A stretch of 42,136 bases of DNA from Neoconidiobolus thromboides FSU 785 (GCA_025603075.1 MU626427.1:1-42136), one strand, 5' to 3'. Shown: positions 22,417 through 33,930, numbered from the stretch's first letter. Notes: generated by a model not told the origin, from the letters alone. Program-made: numbers and translations.

Positions 22417-22898
22417 TTAATAAATCACTATATTTGATTTTTTTGACATATTGGTGTATTTGTTAGAATGGTAATTAAATAATTGGATCAAGATCCAGTT
22501 AAAAGCTAATTCCATTTGCAATAGTAACACATTTATCTTAGCTGTATCTTTTATTTTGGGACTCATTTTTATAAATGAGTAATAGCTTGGGAGCATACAA
22601 TAGTTTCTATAGGGGTTTTGACACAATGTCTTCAGTAATGTATATACAGCTATTTCATGGGTGAATGTTTTTAATAAATCAAAGCAATTTTTAAAAATGA
22701 TCAACTATTTATAACAAAGTACTTAGAAGTTACACTCTTTCGAGGTTTTATTCCTTTTTTAAGCTTAAAATTTAAATAACTGTTAACTAAATTCTTAATC
22801 AAGAAAATAATAAAAGTCGTAGTCAGGGCGTCATCTTTGTAAACCATACTGGTCCCTAGTTTATTTATTGATACAAAGGATAAACAAAAAATATCCAA
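22417..22898 (-). pseudogene. Possible coding relic in two abutting frames
   Basis: Two minus-strand open frames of 65 and 95 codons abut (22898..22701 and 22704..22417, overlapping by four bases). The second includes LLKTLCQNPYRNYCMLPSYY, which looks protein-like, and both lack promoters and known motifs. A frameshifted remnant is possible; chance frames are also possible. Confidence 0.25.
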
Positions 22899-23093
22899 GT
22901 TTCAATTTTTATCATGTTTACCTTTATAAAGGTATTGGCAATCAAGTTCAATAGCATAGTTATAATAGCTATTAAGTATTAAACTTAAATGATGTCTTTT
23001 GGTCAATTTCCACCAGGATATGGTTTATTTATTTTATACTAAATAATTGTAATGGTTTACATAACTATACGCTTCATTAAAATGACATAAGGT

Positions 23094-23191
23094 GGGGATG
23101 TATTTTTGTAGTTAACAATTTACTAACAATTTTCTTCCTCAAACAGTGCCTAAAAGATGAAAAAAATGATGAAGCCAAAAAAAACATCCCC
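23094..23191 (+). mobile_element. Miniature inverted-repeat element, target AGGT/AGAT
   Basis: 98-bp plus-oriented copy; flanks differ at one base. Confidence 0.78.
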
Positions 23192-23412
23192 AGATATTAA
23201 ATTTAACTTTAAATTTGTTTACTGTAGTCCACTATAGATTCCAATACAAATTTAAATTTAAATTTTATTTCAAACGAAAGGCAAATAACATAGATATCGG
23301 CTAAAATATTTATGTGATTCTTAATGTATCGAAAGTACGATTTGTAGTAGGTATAAAATTGGATACCCTAAAAGTTTTTTTACAATTTATTTTATAATCA
23401 TTACAAATATAT

Positions 23413-23512
23413 GGGAGTGTTTTTTCTGGCTTCATTACTTTTTCCATCTTTTAAGCGCTATCTGAATGGAAAAAACTACTATTAAAATTCTTAAACACAA
23501 AAACATATCACC
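23413..23512 (-). mobile_element. Miniature inverted-repeat element, target duplication ATAT
   Basis: 100-bp minus-oriented copy with ATAT on both sides; it lies about 220 bp from the opposite-oriented copy at 23094. Confidence 0.8.
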
Positions 23513-24572
23513 ATATGGAGTTCACTTAATACATAATCTGGTTAGGGAAGTTTCATAGAGAAAATACAGGAGTATAAATTGATTGCAACTTATCTTAAAA
23601 TCTCACGAACTGCAATAGATTTACAATGTAACAACTTTTTCGCTAAACTTCTGGTACTATGAAGCGTAATATAAAATGAACATTTGGTGCCTTATTATTA
23701 ATAACATAAACAGGTTTATCAATATACGATTTGGGGTGATTTTGGTTCATCTAAATTTTATACTTTGTTTGAGTGAAAGCTATTAATAGTTAAATAATCT
23801 TTTAATTCTAATCATATATTTGAAAACTGCTAGACTACAAAAGAATCAATATTAAAAAATAAGATGCTAAATAAATGGTTTAAAGCTGCTACTAGATTTG
23901 TGTCATTATTTTGGAATTGATTTATTTAGGAATTACAATTAGTGATATAATGAATTAGTTATTTATAAACTTGCACTAGTGTAGAAGTTCAATATATTCG
24001 ATATTAATTTTACACATAGCAAAGTTAAATAATGGATATTCAAACTGTGAATTAATGGTTAGTTAATTAATTTATGTTAATATAATTTTTTTTAGTTATG
24101 GCTGAGTACTCAAATTATAATAAATTCTAACAGTTTATTATGTATTCAATACATAACCCCAAATATAATATAGATTGATAGATCCATTAAATAAAAAATA
24201 GCCTTTTAATGTATATAATAATTATTTATAAGTGTTATATTAGATAAAAAATTAGTATTTGAAATACACCTTGAAGCTATTTATTAAATTTAGTAAGCTT
24301 ACAGTATGCATATAATGAACTATGATAAATTTGGTAATTTTAAAAATAAATCCATTTAATAGCAGTTTAATATATTTTGAAATTCTATTCATTTCAAACT
24401 TCTTATTATAATATCATTTATTTAAATAAAAGAATATAATTAATAGAATGCCTAAAGTAATTGTTCTTTAAAATTAAAAGTAATAAAGTGATATCTACAG
24501 CTAAATTTATAGCTATTCATTCTATAATAACTAAACTATTATGAAAACGTCAATATGAAGCTATTTGTTGGC

Positions 24573-24580
24573 TATAAAAT
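24573..24580 (+). promoter_or_regulatory. TATA box of the 24620 gene
   Basis: TATAAAAT lies about 45 bp before the ATG at 24620. Confidence 0.55.
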
Positions 24581-24609
24581 AAAAACGAACATAAATCTTT
24601 AACACAAAC

Positions 24610-24723
24610 ATGAAGTATTATGAACTCGGAAAACTACAACACATCAAGAAAAAAGAGAAAGGTCTTAAATATACATATCAAAAAAGAAATCGTAAGGCTA
24701 GCAGAAGAAGGAGCAACCCATAA
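24610..24723 (+). other. Upstream ATG frame overlapping the 24620 gene
   Basis: An ATG 10 bases before the gene's start opens a 37-codon frame in another phase that ends inside the gene. If the leader includes it, scanning ribosomes would meet it first, so it could lower expression. Confidence 0.35.
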
Positions 24724-25294
24724 GGATTTAGCTGAAATGTATGATATTGGAAGGAGTACAGTTACTAAAATAATACTAAGGAAAGATGAAATATTGAACT
24801 ATGAAATATTAGAAAATGATCCACGTAAATGCTTTAGAAAAAATAAAGACGAGAAATTGGAATCTATATTATATACTTGGTGTACAGAAGGCCAAAATAT
24901 TGATTTTAATAATTTTAGCTTTGTTAGGGAAAACATAGAAATTACTGATATAGCATCTAAAGCTATCTCTCTCGCCAATGAGCTAAATATTAATTTAGAC
25001 CACGACCTCAATTGGGCTAAGAAATTTTTAAGAAAATTCAAGCTTAAGTTAAAGAAGCATAATAAAAATTCGGAACTTGTTGTTGGAAGTAACGTACCTG
25101 AAAATTTCAACTTGAACTTAGAAACGCCCATTTCGTGCGTTAATATTGTTAATTCTTTTGATACTTATCAAAACTTTTACAATTATAGCTATGAAACTCA
25201 AACCAACATTTATCCGAAACACAACCCTATATATGAAGACAACTCGGATGTCTATTATCAAAATCCTTATATTTATATGCATACTTCAAAATAA
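24620..25294 (+). CDS. CENP-B/pogo-type helix-turn-helix protein 5 (no transposase domain)
   Basis: 224 residues, single exon. First helix-turn-helix at residues 11-60 (RKVLNIHIKKEIVRLAEEG ... IGRSTVTKIILRKDEIL). DPRKC linker at 67-71. Second helix-turn-helix at 78-145 (LYTWCTEGQNI ... NWAKKFLRKFKLKL). SNVPE at 157-161. The last 50 residues hold many Tyr, Asn and Phe (for example YQNFYNYSYETQ and YYQNPYIYMH). The closest relative is the 19868 protein, over 10 codons of WCTEGQNI and the whole first module. No DDE domain. A DNA-binding regulator or chromatin factor is inferred. Confidence 0.82.
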   Translation: MNSENYNTSRKKRKVLNIHIKKEIVRLAEEGATHKDLAEMYDIGRSTVTKIILRKDEILNYEILENDPRKCFRKNKDEKLESILYTWCTEGQNIDFNNFSFVRENIEITDIASKAISLANELNINLDHDLNWAKKFLRKFKLKLKKHNKNSELVVGSNVPENFNLNLETPISCVNIVNSFDTYQNFYNYSYETQTNIYPKHNPIYEDNSDVYYQNPYIYMHTSK

Positions 25295-26092
25295 ACATGA
25301 CATCTCTCTGCTTATTTAGTATTCTATTCAATTTGAAGTTTTTTCTAGTTATATATTTTAGTCATTTTAATTATTTTAAAAAAGGTCACATTAACCTTTG
25401 ACTAGGATGTAGTTTAAAGTATTATAATATAATAGAATTCAAAGTAATGCTATTTAATTAACAAGCGCTGCTTTCTATCTTTCTAGTGGAAAATTACGTA
25501 CTGTCACATAATATTTTATATTTACTGAAGTATAGGAATTTTGCTATTTTTGCTGTATACATTTTATTTAGATCTTCAGTGGAATATGCTTTTAAGTATT
25601 TTAATTAAACAAAAATAAACAAAACGGGTAATATATATAAACTGTGGCATAATAAAAGAGTTTGGTTCGTGTAGAAAACTAAAACATAATGTAAACTTCT
25701 ATCTTTTTTATATGTTTTTAATAGTGCTATAAATTTTGTAATTTAATTTATGTAAATATGAATATTTTTGAGAACATAAATTATTACAATAAGCAAAAAT
25801 CAGAAGTTTATTAAGTACAAGAGTTTAACTTTGAAAATTTGAAATATATCGTTATTCATATAAATCAAGCTAACATTAATTGTTAATACTAATGTTATCT
25901 AATGATAGTTTATGTGAACAAAAACTCTGGATAGGTGTAATCAATATATGGCTTGAGTCTGGAATTATACATTAAAGATCGAAAGGAGAATAAAAATATC
26001 CTATATTTAACTACTGAATTTATAAAATAAAATCATGTCATGATAATTATGAATAGTGCTTTGATGACAAGTTATAGAATGGCGCACTATAT

Positions 26093-26191
26093 GAGGGTGT
26101 TTTTTTTGACTTCATTACTTTTTCCATTTTTTAAGCACTATTTGAGAGGAAAATTTATTAGCAAAATTCTTAAACACAAAAATACATTCCC
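26093..26191 (-). mobile_element. Miniature inverted-repeat element, target duplication ATAT
   Basis: 99-bp minus-oriented copy with ATAT on both sides. Confidence 0.8.
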
Positions 26192-27117
26192 ATATTCTTT
26201 TTAGTAATGAACGATATAAATAATGATCTTAAATATAGCTTTTTAAAAAGAATCAAAGTAAAACTACGGCAAAAAAGTTTGCAAACTAATACTTTTTAAA
26301 CAGATTCTAATAGTTGATTTGATTTATTCCCTCAAGAAAAGCTCGACTAGTCAATATTACTATGATATTTGTTAACTAATACTTTTAATAGGAGCCGGAT
26401 AGATACAACTTTCTAAGTATATTAAGCTTTTGAAAAAAGCGATTTATGCGTCCTTTCTTACTTATATTTCTTGTAAATAACTTTAAAAAGGCCCGGGAAT
26501 ATTTTCTGTAAGGTCTTAAACGAAAACCTCTTGGATATTGGTTACACTAGTATCTATATATGAGAGCCTTATTGGATATCAATCCAAGCAAAGGTATTCA
26601 AATTAATTTAAAAAAAATCATGAGTTGAATCTAATTTAATTTAACTAAATATATAATCAACACTTTAGAATGGGCATTTTTATTATAACTATTGTGTATA
26701 GTTTTTACATTTTTTTATTTACCTAGGCTCCTTTAGGCTTTAAAAGATACTTAGCTTTAATATTATAAACATCAATCTTTAATCTATGATATAAGTTAGA
26801 AGCGTAAATTTTCAAAATTTAAAACAGCTTAGTTACATTCAAAAAATTCAAAAGAGGGACCAATGATTTATTTAGGTAGGCCATAAGTATATTTGGTACG
26901 ATTTAAACTAAATATAATATATGAACAAACTCCCATACGCTTTATATGTAAAGTTTTAAACTATCAGAGTATTACATTTTATATTTGATTATATTGCTTC
27001 CGTATTAGTAAAAAGACATATGTTTTACATACTCTTCCATATCAATTCAAGGTGTTTGAAGGATCAAGGATTTAAAGTATAAACAGCAGTATGTATTCAA
27101 CAACCATTTTAAGTATG

Positions 27118-27890
27118 TCAAAAAAAACAGCAAAAAAGAAAAAGAGGGCTTATATTTGCTTGGGAAAAAAGGAAAGATTCATATACATGAGCAGTCAAGC
27201 CATTCCTCATAAGCATGTTGAAAATAGGCTTAGTACTATTTGAAGCACTGTTATTAAAATAATAAACCAGGAAAAGTTTTTTATTAGCATGGTTATAAGT
27301 AAAAAAGCTCAAATATTTGAGAGGAAACCATATTAAAAAACCAATTGTTATTATTATATACCAAAATAGAACATGAAATAGAACAATCAATTTTGAAGCA
27401 AGAGATCCATTGTGAATATGTATTAGATAGCACTGATGAAATAACAAAAGAGTTAAATTTGGGATATTTAATTATTATCCCGAATCGGATGCATAGTTTT
27501 GAAAAAATATCTTGTGATAATCTATGCTCCAAAGAAATGTTGAACTCGCCTTCCATTAATATACTTAAAAGTAAGGTACTAGATGGGTAGTAGCTGCCTA
27601 TTATCAATAAACGTATATAATATAGCCAAGCGTCATCTTTTGCGTTGTTAACTAATATTGATGAAGAAAGTTTCAATAGCTTTGGAATTAATAAGCTTAT
27701 TCAAATATTTTTAAAACATAGCTTGCATATGCCCTTGATGAAAATGAGCTTGAAGGCGGTATTGAAAATAGCATGTGCCCCCAAAACTGTAATTATTATG
27801 AGCTGCAATAAGACCAAAATATTGGCTACATATATTGAAATAGTGGCTCAAATCTTTAATACTTACAATTTTATGTTTAAAAAGCTTAAA
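27118..27890 (-). pseudogene. Frameshifted relic, partly membrane-protein-like
   Basis: Overlapping minus-strand frames succeed each other: about 49 codons upstream (SQYFGLIAAHNNYSFGG), then 127 codons ending at 27293, then 109 codons ending at 27118. The last contains a hydrophobic run (LIVLFHVLFWYIIITIGF) followed by LIWFPLKYL, like a membrane segment. The composition is more varied than in the spacers. No promoter and no named family; a decayed membrane receptor or transporter is a guess only. Confidence 0.3.
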
Positions 27891-28198
27891 TATGTATAAA
27901 GCGGTTATTCAATGTAAAATGTATTAATTGTAGTCTAAGCATGAGTATAAAGATAGAAGTTTAAAAAGGACAATATAGTAATGGTATAGGAGATTTCAGT
28001 TAATATAATGTGATCTACATAAATATAATTACACATGAATGTTTTATTACTTTAAATATTATCTCAATTTCAATTAGAACTTATAAAATACATTTAAATA
28101 CTTATTTTTTAAGTACATAGGTAATAATATTATAATAAGCTACTTTCCAGTATGAGTTTTAAAACATTTTGTATATCTATAAAAACTACTTTTTAAAA

Positions 28199-28448
28199 GC
28201 GACAAGCTTTTTTGAGGGTCCTAAATAAGGACTTCCCATATCATTCCCTTTTATTGCAATTATATTGGAAACTTTCCCTAACTACTTTAATGTCTCATAC
28301 CAGGTCGCAATCCTTTATGTCACTTTTTTAGATGAGTTTGTGCTGCTAAATTCTAAGCTGATCCAATCAAAAATATTGCTCCTTGTTAAATCAATGCTCG
28401 CTTGCTCTCATCTTGCTTTATAGTAATCTCGTTCTCTGACTTTGGCAT
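28199..28448 (-). pseudogene. Possible retroelement gag-like relic
   Basis: From an ATG at 28448 the minus strand reads a charged, Lys/Glu-rich start, then after a frameshift SIDLTRSNIFDWISLEFSS and, past a stop, RIATWYETLK. Trp-containing helical stretches of this kind occur in Ty3-type gag proteins. The 35.4-35.9 kb relic has a similar TWY..(F/L)(M/L)K stretch. The frame has several stops. Confidence 0.3.
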
Positions 28449-29352
28449 TATATCTATCTTTTATTTAGTAAAATCTATCCTCTGAGCAAATCAATTATAC
28501 CCATCTTACCTTTTCACTTGAAGATCTGAATAAAGATTTACCATCATCTTACCTATTTATGATATTATAAATTTCTTAAGTTAGTGAAGTTTTTTAGACA
28601 ATTAACATATTGCGGACTGAAAACCTTTACGTCAATCGCTTTCAAATACTCGCTTGACTTGTATCAGATTGTTATTTGGATTTTACTTTATAAAGCATTT
28701 GTCTTTCAGGCTTAAGCTTTCAAAAAAGGCTTTATCCTAATATTTGGAATCTTATAAAGAGGAGCCTATTGCCTGTGTAATTACTAGGCAATTCTGATAT
28801 TAAATATTATATATAAAAATTCCTTTATTGTATTTTAGCTCATACTTTATTTATAGAAGTACAAAGCTTTTATCGCCAAGAGGATAATTGACTCGCATTT
28901 AAAATAGCTGACAAATTTGTTATTTATAGTACAGCATATTATCATTTCTAATGACAAAACTATCATAAAGCTATTTTTATAGTTATTATATAAACTAGTA
29001 CCATGAAACAAATTCATAAAAGAATAAAATCCTTTTAAACTTTTTCTATTTAACTTGTAATTAAACACTAGGACTTATTTTTTTAACATTTACACAGCAA
29101 TAAAGCTGTAAATTTGAAACAATATGAAAATTCAACTATATTATATAATGCAATGAATTTGAGGTAGTTTTTAAAAAGCTATTTATCTTGAATTGGTTTT
29201 CAAAGTATAGTTACAAACATACATGTTAAACCCTCATGGTCTAAGGTAGGTTATTCGCTTTTTGCCAACCTTAATGATTTCCAGGGGTTCTTCTATTTTC
29301 GATTTTTTTTTTGAGTAAATAAAATTCACTGTTTTGTTTTCTGACAAAATAT

Positions 29353-29449
29353 GGGGATGTGTTTTTTTGTTTAAAAATTTTACTAACAATCTTTCCACTC
29401 AAATAGCGCTTAAAAATGGAAAAATAATGAAACTAAAAAAAACAGTCCC
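29353..29449 (+). mobile_element. Miniature inverted-repeat element, target duplication ATAT
   Basis: 97-bp plus-oriented copy with ATAT on both sides. Confidence 0.8.
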
Positions 29450-30045
29450 ATATGCTAAAAAAATGTATAGTCATAATTTGTTTTGGTATATATACTTCAA
29501 GTAGAATTACAAATAGAACATATGATAACTTCTCATGTTATATATTTAGTAAGTAGCGTTGGTAGGAATAAGAACTATTTTTGATTAAATTAAATTAACT
29601 CCGAGAATTTTAATCTAGAATACTTAATATGTTTAAAATTCGCTTAATAAGTAAAAATAATAAACTATAAAACTTTAAAGGTATTTCCGGTATTAGAAAT
29701 GTATATGTAAATTATGGATTAATATTGTATAGGCTTAGACAGGAATAATTAATAGCATAATGATATATTAATTCCTTTGTCATTGTACATGATATAGGAA
29801 CTATAGATTCTGCGATTATAATACAATAATTTATGTTTTTTCAAAGTTTTAATATAAATAATAACGAAATTATCTATACATCATTCTAGAAAAATGAAAT
29901 GAACGACTTTATAAAAAATTTATACTAGTTAAAGATAATGTATTGGTAATAAGCTTAAATATCATTACATGTTTGATAAACTTATCAGTCTCATTTACAC
30001 ATTGAATGTTTATAAGATATTATAAAGAAAAGCTATAAATAAGCT

Positions 30046-30073
30046 ATTCGGATATTGATTTTTTAATCCGAAT
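30046..30073. repeat. Small hairpin ATTCGGAT/ATCCGAAT
   Basis: Perfect 8-bp stem with a 12-nt loop, alone in a spacer. Confidence 0.4.
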
Positions 30074-31622
30074 CTGAATAAAATTTCCATAACATAGAGC
30101 GCTATAATAAAAAAACTACAAGGCAAAAAAAGCTTTGAAATATCCATAAGGATACTATCAGTAATTTACATTTGCCATAATCAATTGTCCTTTCTCTAGG
30201 GCGTTTTAAATTTGGTTTTTAGTTTATAGCGTACAAATATTGTGTTATTCATAACTTGTTTCATAAATACAAAAAAGGCAAAAAGCCTAAGAACAATACG
30301 AAATTCAATCATTTACACATCAATGCGCAAATTTTTGCTACACAAAATTTAGTTTATTTTAGTCTAGATTACTAAGATTTGTTATATCAGGCAAATAAGT
30401 TTTAAGTTTGAAAAAGTCCAGTCTATTAGATCAATAATTCATAATAATGAACTTATTTTATTATAAATAAAATAGAAAAATATTTCTCTGAACTAAATAT
30501 AGCCCTATTAACGATAGTATTTATCTTTTCTAGCATCTTTTTTGTAATTTATAATATTTGACAAAAAAATGAAATATAATTAATTAACAGTAATTATATT
30601 TATTCAGCTTATTTTTCGATATAGTTGATATAAAATTCGAATCTGCCAATTATTTTCTAGGCATAATATAATATTTTAAATTGTATTAAGTTAGAACTAT
30701 ATCATTAGTTTTAATAAATTGCTGCTCTAAGCCACAAAGTTTTATTACAATCAGCCCTTAATTCACATTTCTAAAGTATAAATATATTTCTGTTATCTTT
30801 TTAAGTACTATTAATAGCATAGTATATATCATATGTTATGTTACTCTATTTAAAATTACCAAAATAAATATATTACTTATTTTAGTATAACTTCCCATGT
30901 TAAGAAATTTTTTGATTAAGCACTCTCCAACAAAAATCAGATAGATTTTGATAAGTATTTACCTTACAGTTAAGCTGGAAAATATTAACACACATTCATT
31001 GCTACTTTTTATTGTGATTTGAAAGCTAAATATTCTTCTGAAGTTAAACTTTTACCATTACATTAAAAAAGTTTGTTTGTACGTTTTACTTTAAATTAAT
31101 GGATTTTTTGAGTGATTGATGGTATTTAAGCTATCTATTGTTTCTCTTTCTTTGTTATTGTATGATGTTAATAGCTTTGGACATCAAATACTAATATTTT
31201 AAATAGTTTAAGTGTCATCAATCAATTAAAAAATATATTAATTTACAGTAAAGCATACAAATAAACTATTTAAAAAAGAGACAAACTATTGTTAATTTAC
31301 AAATAAGAGTTTGGCTTTAAAGAACAATTGGTTTAGAAACTATGATAAAAGATCAACAATGTGGTCAATAGTTTCTGTCTAGACTGTATATTTTTTGATT
31401 TAAAGCCGTTATATTTACTTATATATAAGACATCTGATACTATCCAATAGATAAGAATTCCAAAAACAAGATCAGTATAAATAGCCTCTTCTCTTTATCA
31501 CATACATCTCAAATTAAGCTAACTTGATTTTACAACTTTTATTTTTAGTTCAATTTATGTTTATAAATAATTTTTATTTATCATTTATTCTCAGGCCTCT
31601 TACAGTGTAATTTTTAATATAT

Positions 31623-31717
31623 GGGGATGTGTTTTTTGTTTAAGGATTTTACTAACAATCTTTCCACTTAAATAGCGCTTAAAAAATAGAAAATAATGAA
31701 ATCAAAAAAACATCTCC
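31623..31717 (+). mobile_element. Miniature inverted-repeat element, target duplication ATAT
   Basis: 95-bp plus-oriented copy with ATAT on both sides, about 1 kb upstream of the 32688 gene. Confidence 0.8.
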
Positions 31718-32620
31718 ATATGTTATTTACTTCGATTCAAAACGCCAAAAATGACGTCTTATTATAACGTTATGATCTTGAAGTGCTATTTAATATATCC
31801 CTAAATTATTATTTTTATACGCTTTATAAAGCTCGTAATAATAAACGACGTTGTTAAGGGAAAACTATAACGGTAAACAAACTTGGAAGTAAGAGTTATC
31901 CTTAAATGCGGCTACAAGTAAAATGAACAAACAATGACTTTTTTAATGTTTCTTGGTATCTATACACTTTGTTGTTTAGAGCCAACTCCTTAAGATATAA
32001 GTATGTTTTTTTGAAAACATTGATTGCTGGTCTTTGGTATAAATTCTATAGGTACTAAAATATCTTTGTGACCTATTTAAACTAGGGTGTACTTTTTGGT
32101 ACTAGATCATGGAGTTATAAAATGCATTTCAATACAACAGCCAAATTTGATTTTTAATTAATGGCACTTTTACTCTACTGATTCTTTGAATAAAGTACAG
32201 GCTTTCAAATATAACATTTTTTAGTTATAAATATAATTAAATTATTATTATTCTATTAGGGCTTTTTATATATAATTACAGATAGCTAATTCTCAAAATA
32301 TTTGTTAGTAGTGCTAGTAGTGCAATCTGTTAATGGCTATTTTTAAATGTAGCAAAAGTCAAGTCATAATGTATATTAGAATAGATTATATAATTTTGGT
32401 AGATTATTGGGGATATTGCTATTTTTAGTATTTACACAAGGCTTTAGATAACTACATAAAAGATACCAGAGCGAAATTCAAATGACTAAACTTATTAAAT
32501 AAGGTTTATTAAAGAAAATTTTATTCATTACATATGCAATAAAATAAGTATATATTCGCTCAAATTATGTTCTGGATTTAACCAAATCTATCATCGAATA
32601 AGAATAGGAAAAATAGAGTA

Positions 32621-32629
32621 TATATAAAG
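32621..32629 (+). promoter_or_regulatory. TATA box of the 32688 gene
   Basis: TATATAAAG lies about 60 bp before the ATG at 32688. Confidence 0.65.
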
Positions 32630-32687
32630 GAAGATAACCCAACACGCTAAAATTCATAACAAATAACCACATCAAATCAAAAAAATA

Positions 32688-33341
32688 ATGTCTTACAGGA
32701 AACCTAGAAAAGTATTAAATATACATACGAAAAAAAAAATAATCGAACTAGCGGATACGGGTTTAAGTCATTTGAGTATAAGCAAAATTTTCGAAGTTGG
32801 AAGAAGTACTGTTACTAAAATTTTGCTAAGGAAGAATGTCATTTTAAGGAATGAAATACTGGATTGTGATCCACGTAAGTGTTTAAAGGATAGTACACTA
32901 AATGATTTAGAAGGAAAATTGTATAAATGGTGTACAGTTGGTATTCAAATAGATTCAACCGGGACTACCTTTATAAAAGAAGGAATTACGACCGATGATA
33001 TACTTACTAAAGCAAACGAACTCATGAATGGGTTGAAACTCACGAACTTTGCTCCAGATACAAAATGGATTACTAGGTTTTGTAGAAAATACAAACTCAA
33101 GAAAAATAATTCTAAGAAAGATAAGGTTTTATTAGTTAAGAGTAATGTACCAGAAGGCTACGGTTTAAACGATAATTCTAACGAAGCTACATCTATTACT
33201 GAACAATATCCACAAGATTTTAGTTACGATATATTTTCTAGCTTTAACAACATAAACCAAAACATGCCATATTATCCAGATTCTTACCTTTGCTTGTCTA
33301 ACAGCTCTCCACTTTCAGATAATTTTTATTACACTTTTTAA
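32688..33341 (+). CDS. CENP-B/pogo-type helix-turn-helix protein 6 (no transposase domain)
   Basis: 217 residues, single exon, the shortest of the six. The N-terminus goes straight into the first helix-turn-helix at residues 5-53 (RKVLNIHTKKKIIELADTG ... VGRSTVTKILLRK). DPRKC linker at 61-65. Second helix-turn-helix at 74-138 (LEGKLYKWCTVG ... KWITRFCRKYKLKK). SNVPE at 152-156, then an aromatic, Asn/Ser/Tyr-rich tail ending FYYTF. No DDE domain here or downstream. DNA binding is expected by family; that it is a regulator or chromatin protein is inferred. Confidence 0.82.
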   Translation: MSYRKPRKVLNIHTKKKIIELADTGLSHLSISKIFEVGRSTVTKILLRKNVILRNEILDCDPRKCLKDSTLNDLEGKLYKWCTVGIQIDSTGTTFIKEGITTDDILTKANELMNGLKLTNFAPDTKWITRFCRKYKLKKNNSKKDKVLLVKSNVPEGYGLNDNSNEATSITEQYPQDFSYDIFSSFNNINQNMPYYPDSYLCLSNSSPLSDNFYYTF

Positions 33342-33555
33342 ATTAATATCCAATTTTTTAATTTTATAATAAAATTGGTCAAAACTATTTACCATCTTCT
33401 AAAATAGAACCTTCTATTATTTAGTTACAAACCTACTAAAATTTAAAAATACCAAAAAAGTGTTTTTAGACTCTTGAATAAAAAGCTAATTTTTTTTAGA
33501 AATTTTGAAAGGGGAGATTGACTGACTACTCATCCACTGTGTAGCCTATTGTTTA

Positions 33556-33930
33556 GAGGTGAAAATAAGAGATAAATCAATACAGTCAGCTTCAACGAGA
33601 TAAACAAAGAGAGAGTGAATATAGGAAAGACGAAGGATTAAGTTCTTTTATGTCAATTTTTGAGAGAGTAAGATGAAAACTATCCCGCCTTTATGCTCCA
33701 ATTTATACGTTTGCCCATATATGTAACAAAGAAACAGCAGGAGAATAGGTTAATAAAGAACTATTAGCAGGAATTCTAAAATAACAAAAAACTATAACCC
33801 AAGGGTTAGTCATAATAATGAAGAGTTACTGATAAGAGAGGAAAGAGAAGAAAGAGTAAAAAGGGACCCTTAATTGAGAAGAAAAGGAGGGAAGCGAATT
33901 GTTTTACCTTTGCAAAGGTCTGTTCTTTTA
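33556..33930 (+). pseudogene. Decayed Ty3-type gag relic with broken zinc knuckle
   Basis: The plus strand is unusually purine-rich because one frame is full of Lys, Arg and Glu codons. It reads SFNEINKERVNIGKTK, FMLQFIRLPIYVTKKQQENR and, at 33863-33920, GPLIEKKRREANCFTFAKV. The last stretch resembles the Ty3 gag lead-in to a CCHC knuckle (L..eEk..rRea..C..C.k.GH), but the second Cys is Phe and the His is lost. About ten stops interrupt the frame. No pol or LTR was recognised next to it. Confidence 0.4.

Larger units (their letters stand above)
19914..24572. other. Spacer with miniature elements and small coding relics
   Basis: A+T-rich. It holds four near-complete miniature elements (20399, 22079, 23094, 23413), one fragment (20752), two short tandem repeats and two weak coding relics (21718-21834, 22417-22898). 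No intact gene is seen. Confidence 0.5.
25295..32620. other. Largest gene-poor spacer of the window
   Basis: About 7.3 kb of A+T-rich DNA with three near-complete miniature elements (26093, 29353, 31623), a membrane-protein-like relic (27118-27890), a possible gag-like relic (28199-28448) and a small hairpin (30046-30073). I see no intact gene. Confidence 0.5.

Noticed and set aside
28308-28318. GGTCGCAATCC, resembling a tRNA T loop
   Set aside because: No A box or acceptor stem around it; lies in a coding-like relic read on the other strand.
28847-29068. Minus-strand frame of 73 codons
   Set aside because: No promoter, no motif and spacer-like composition.
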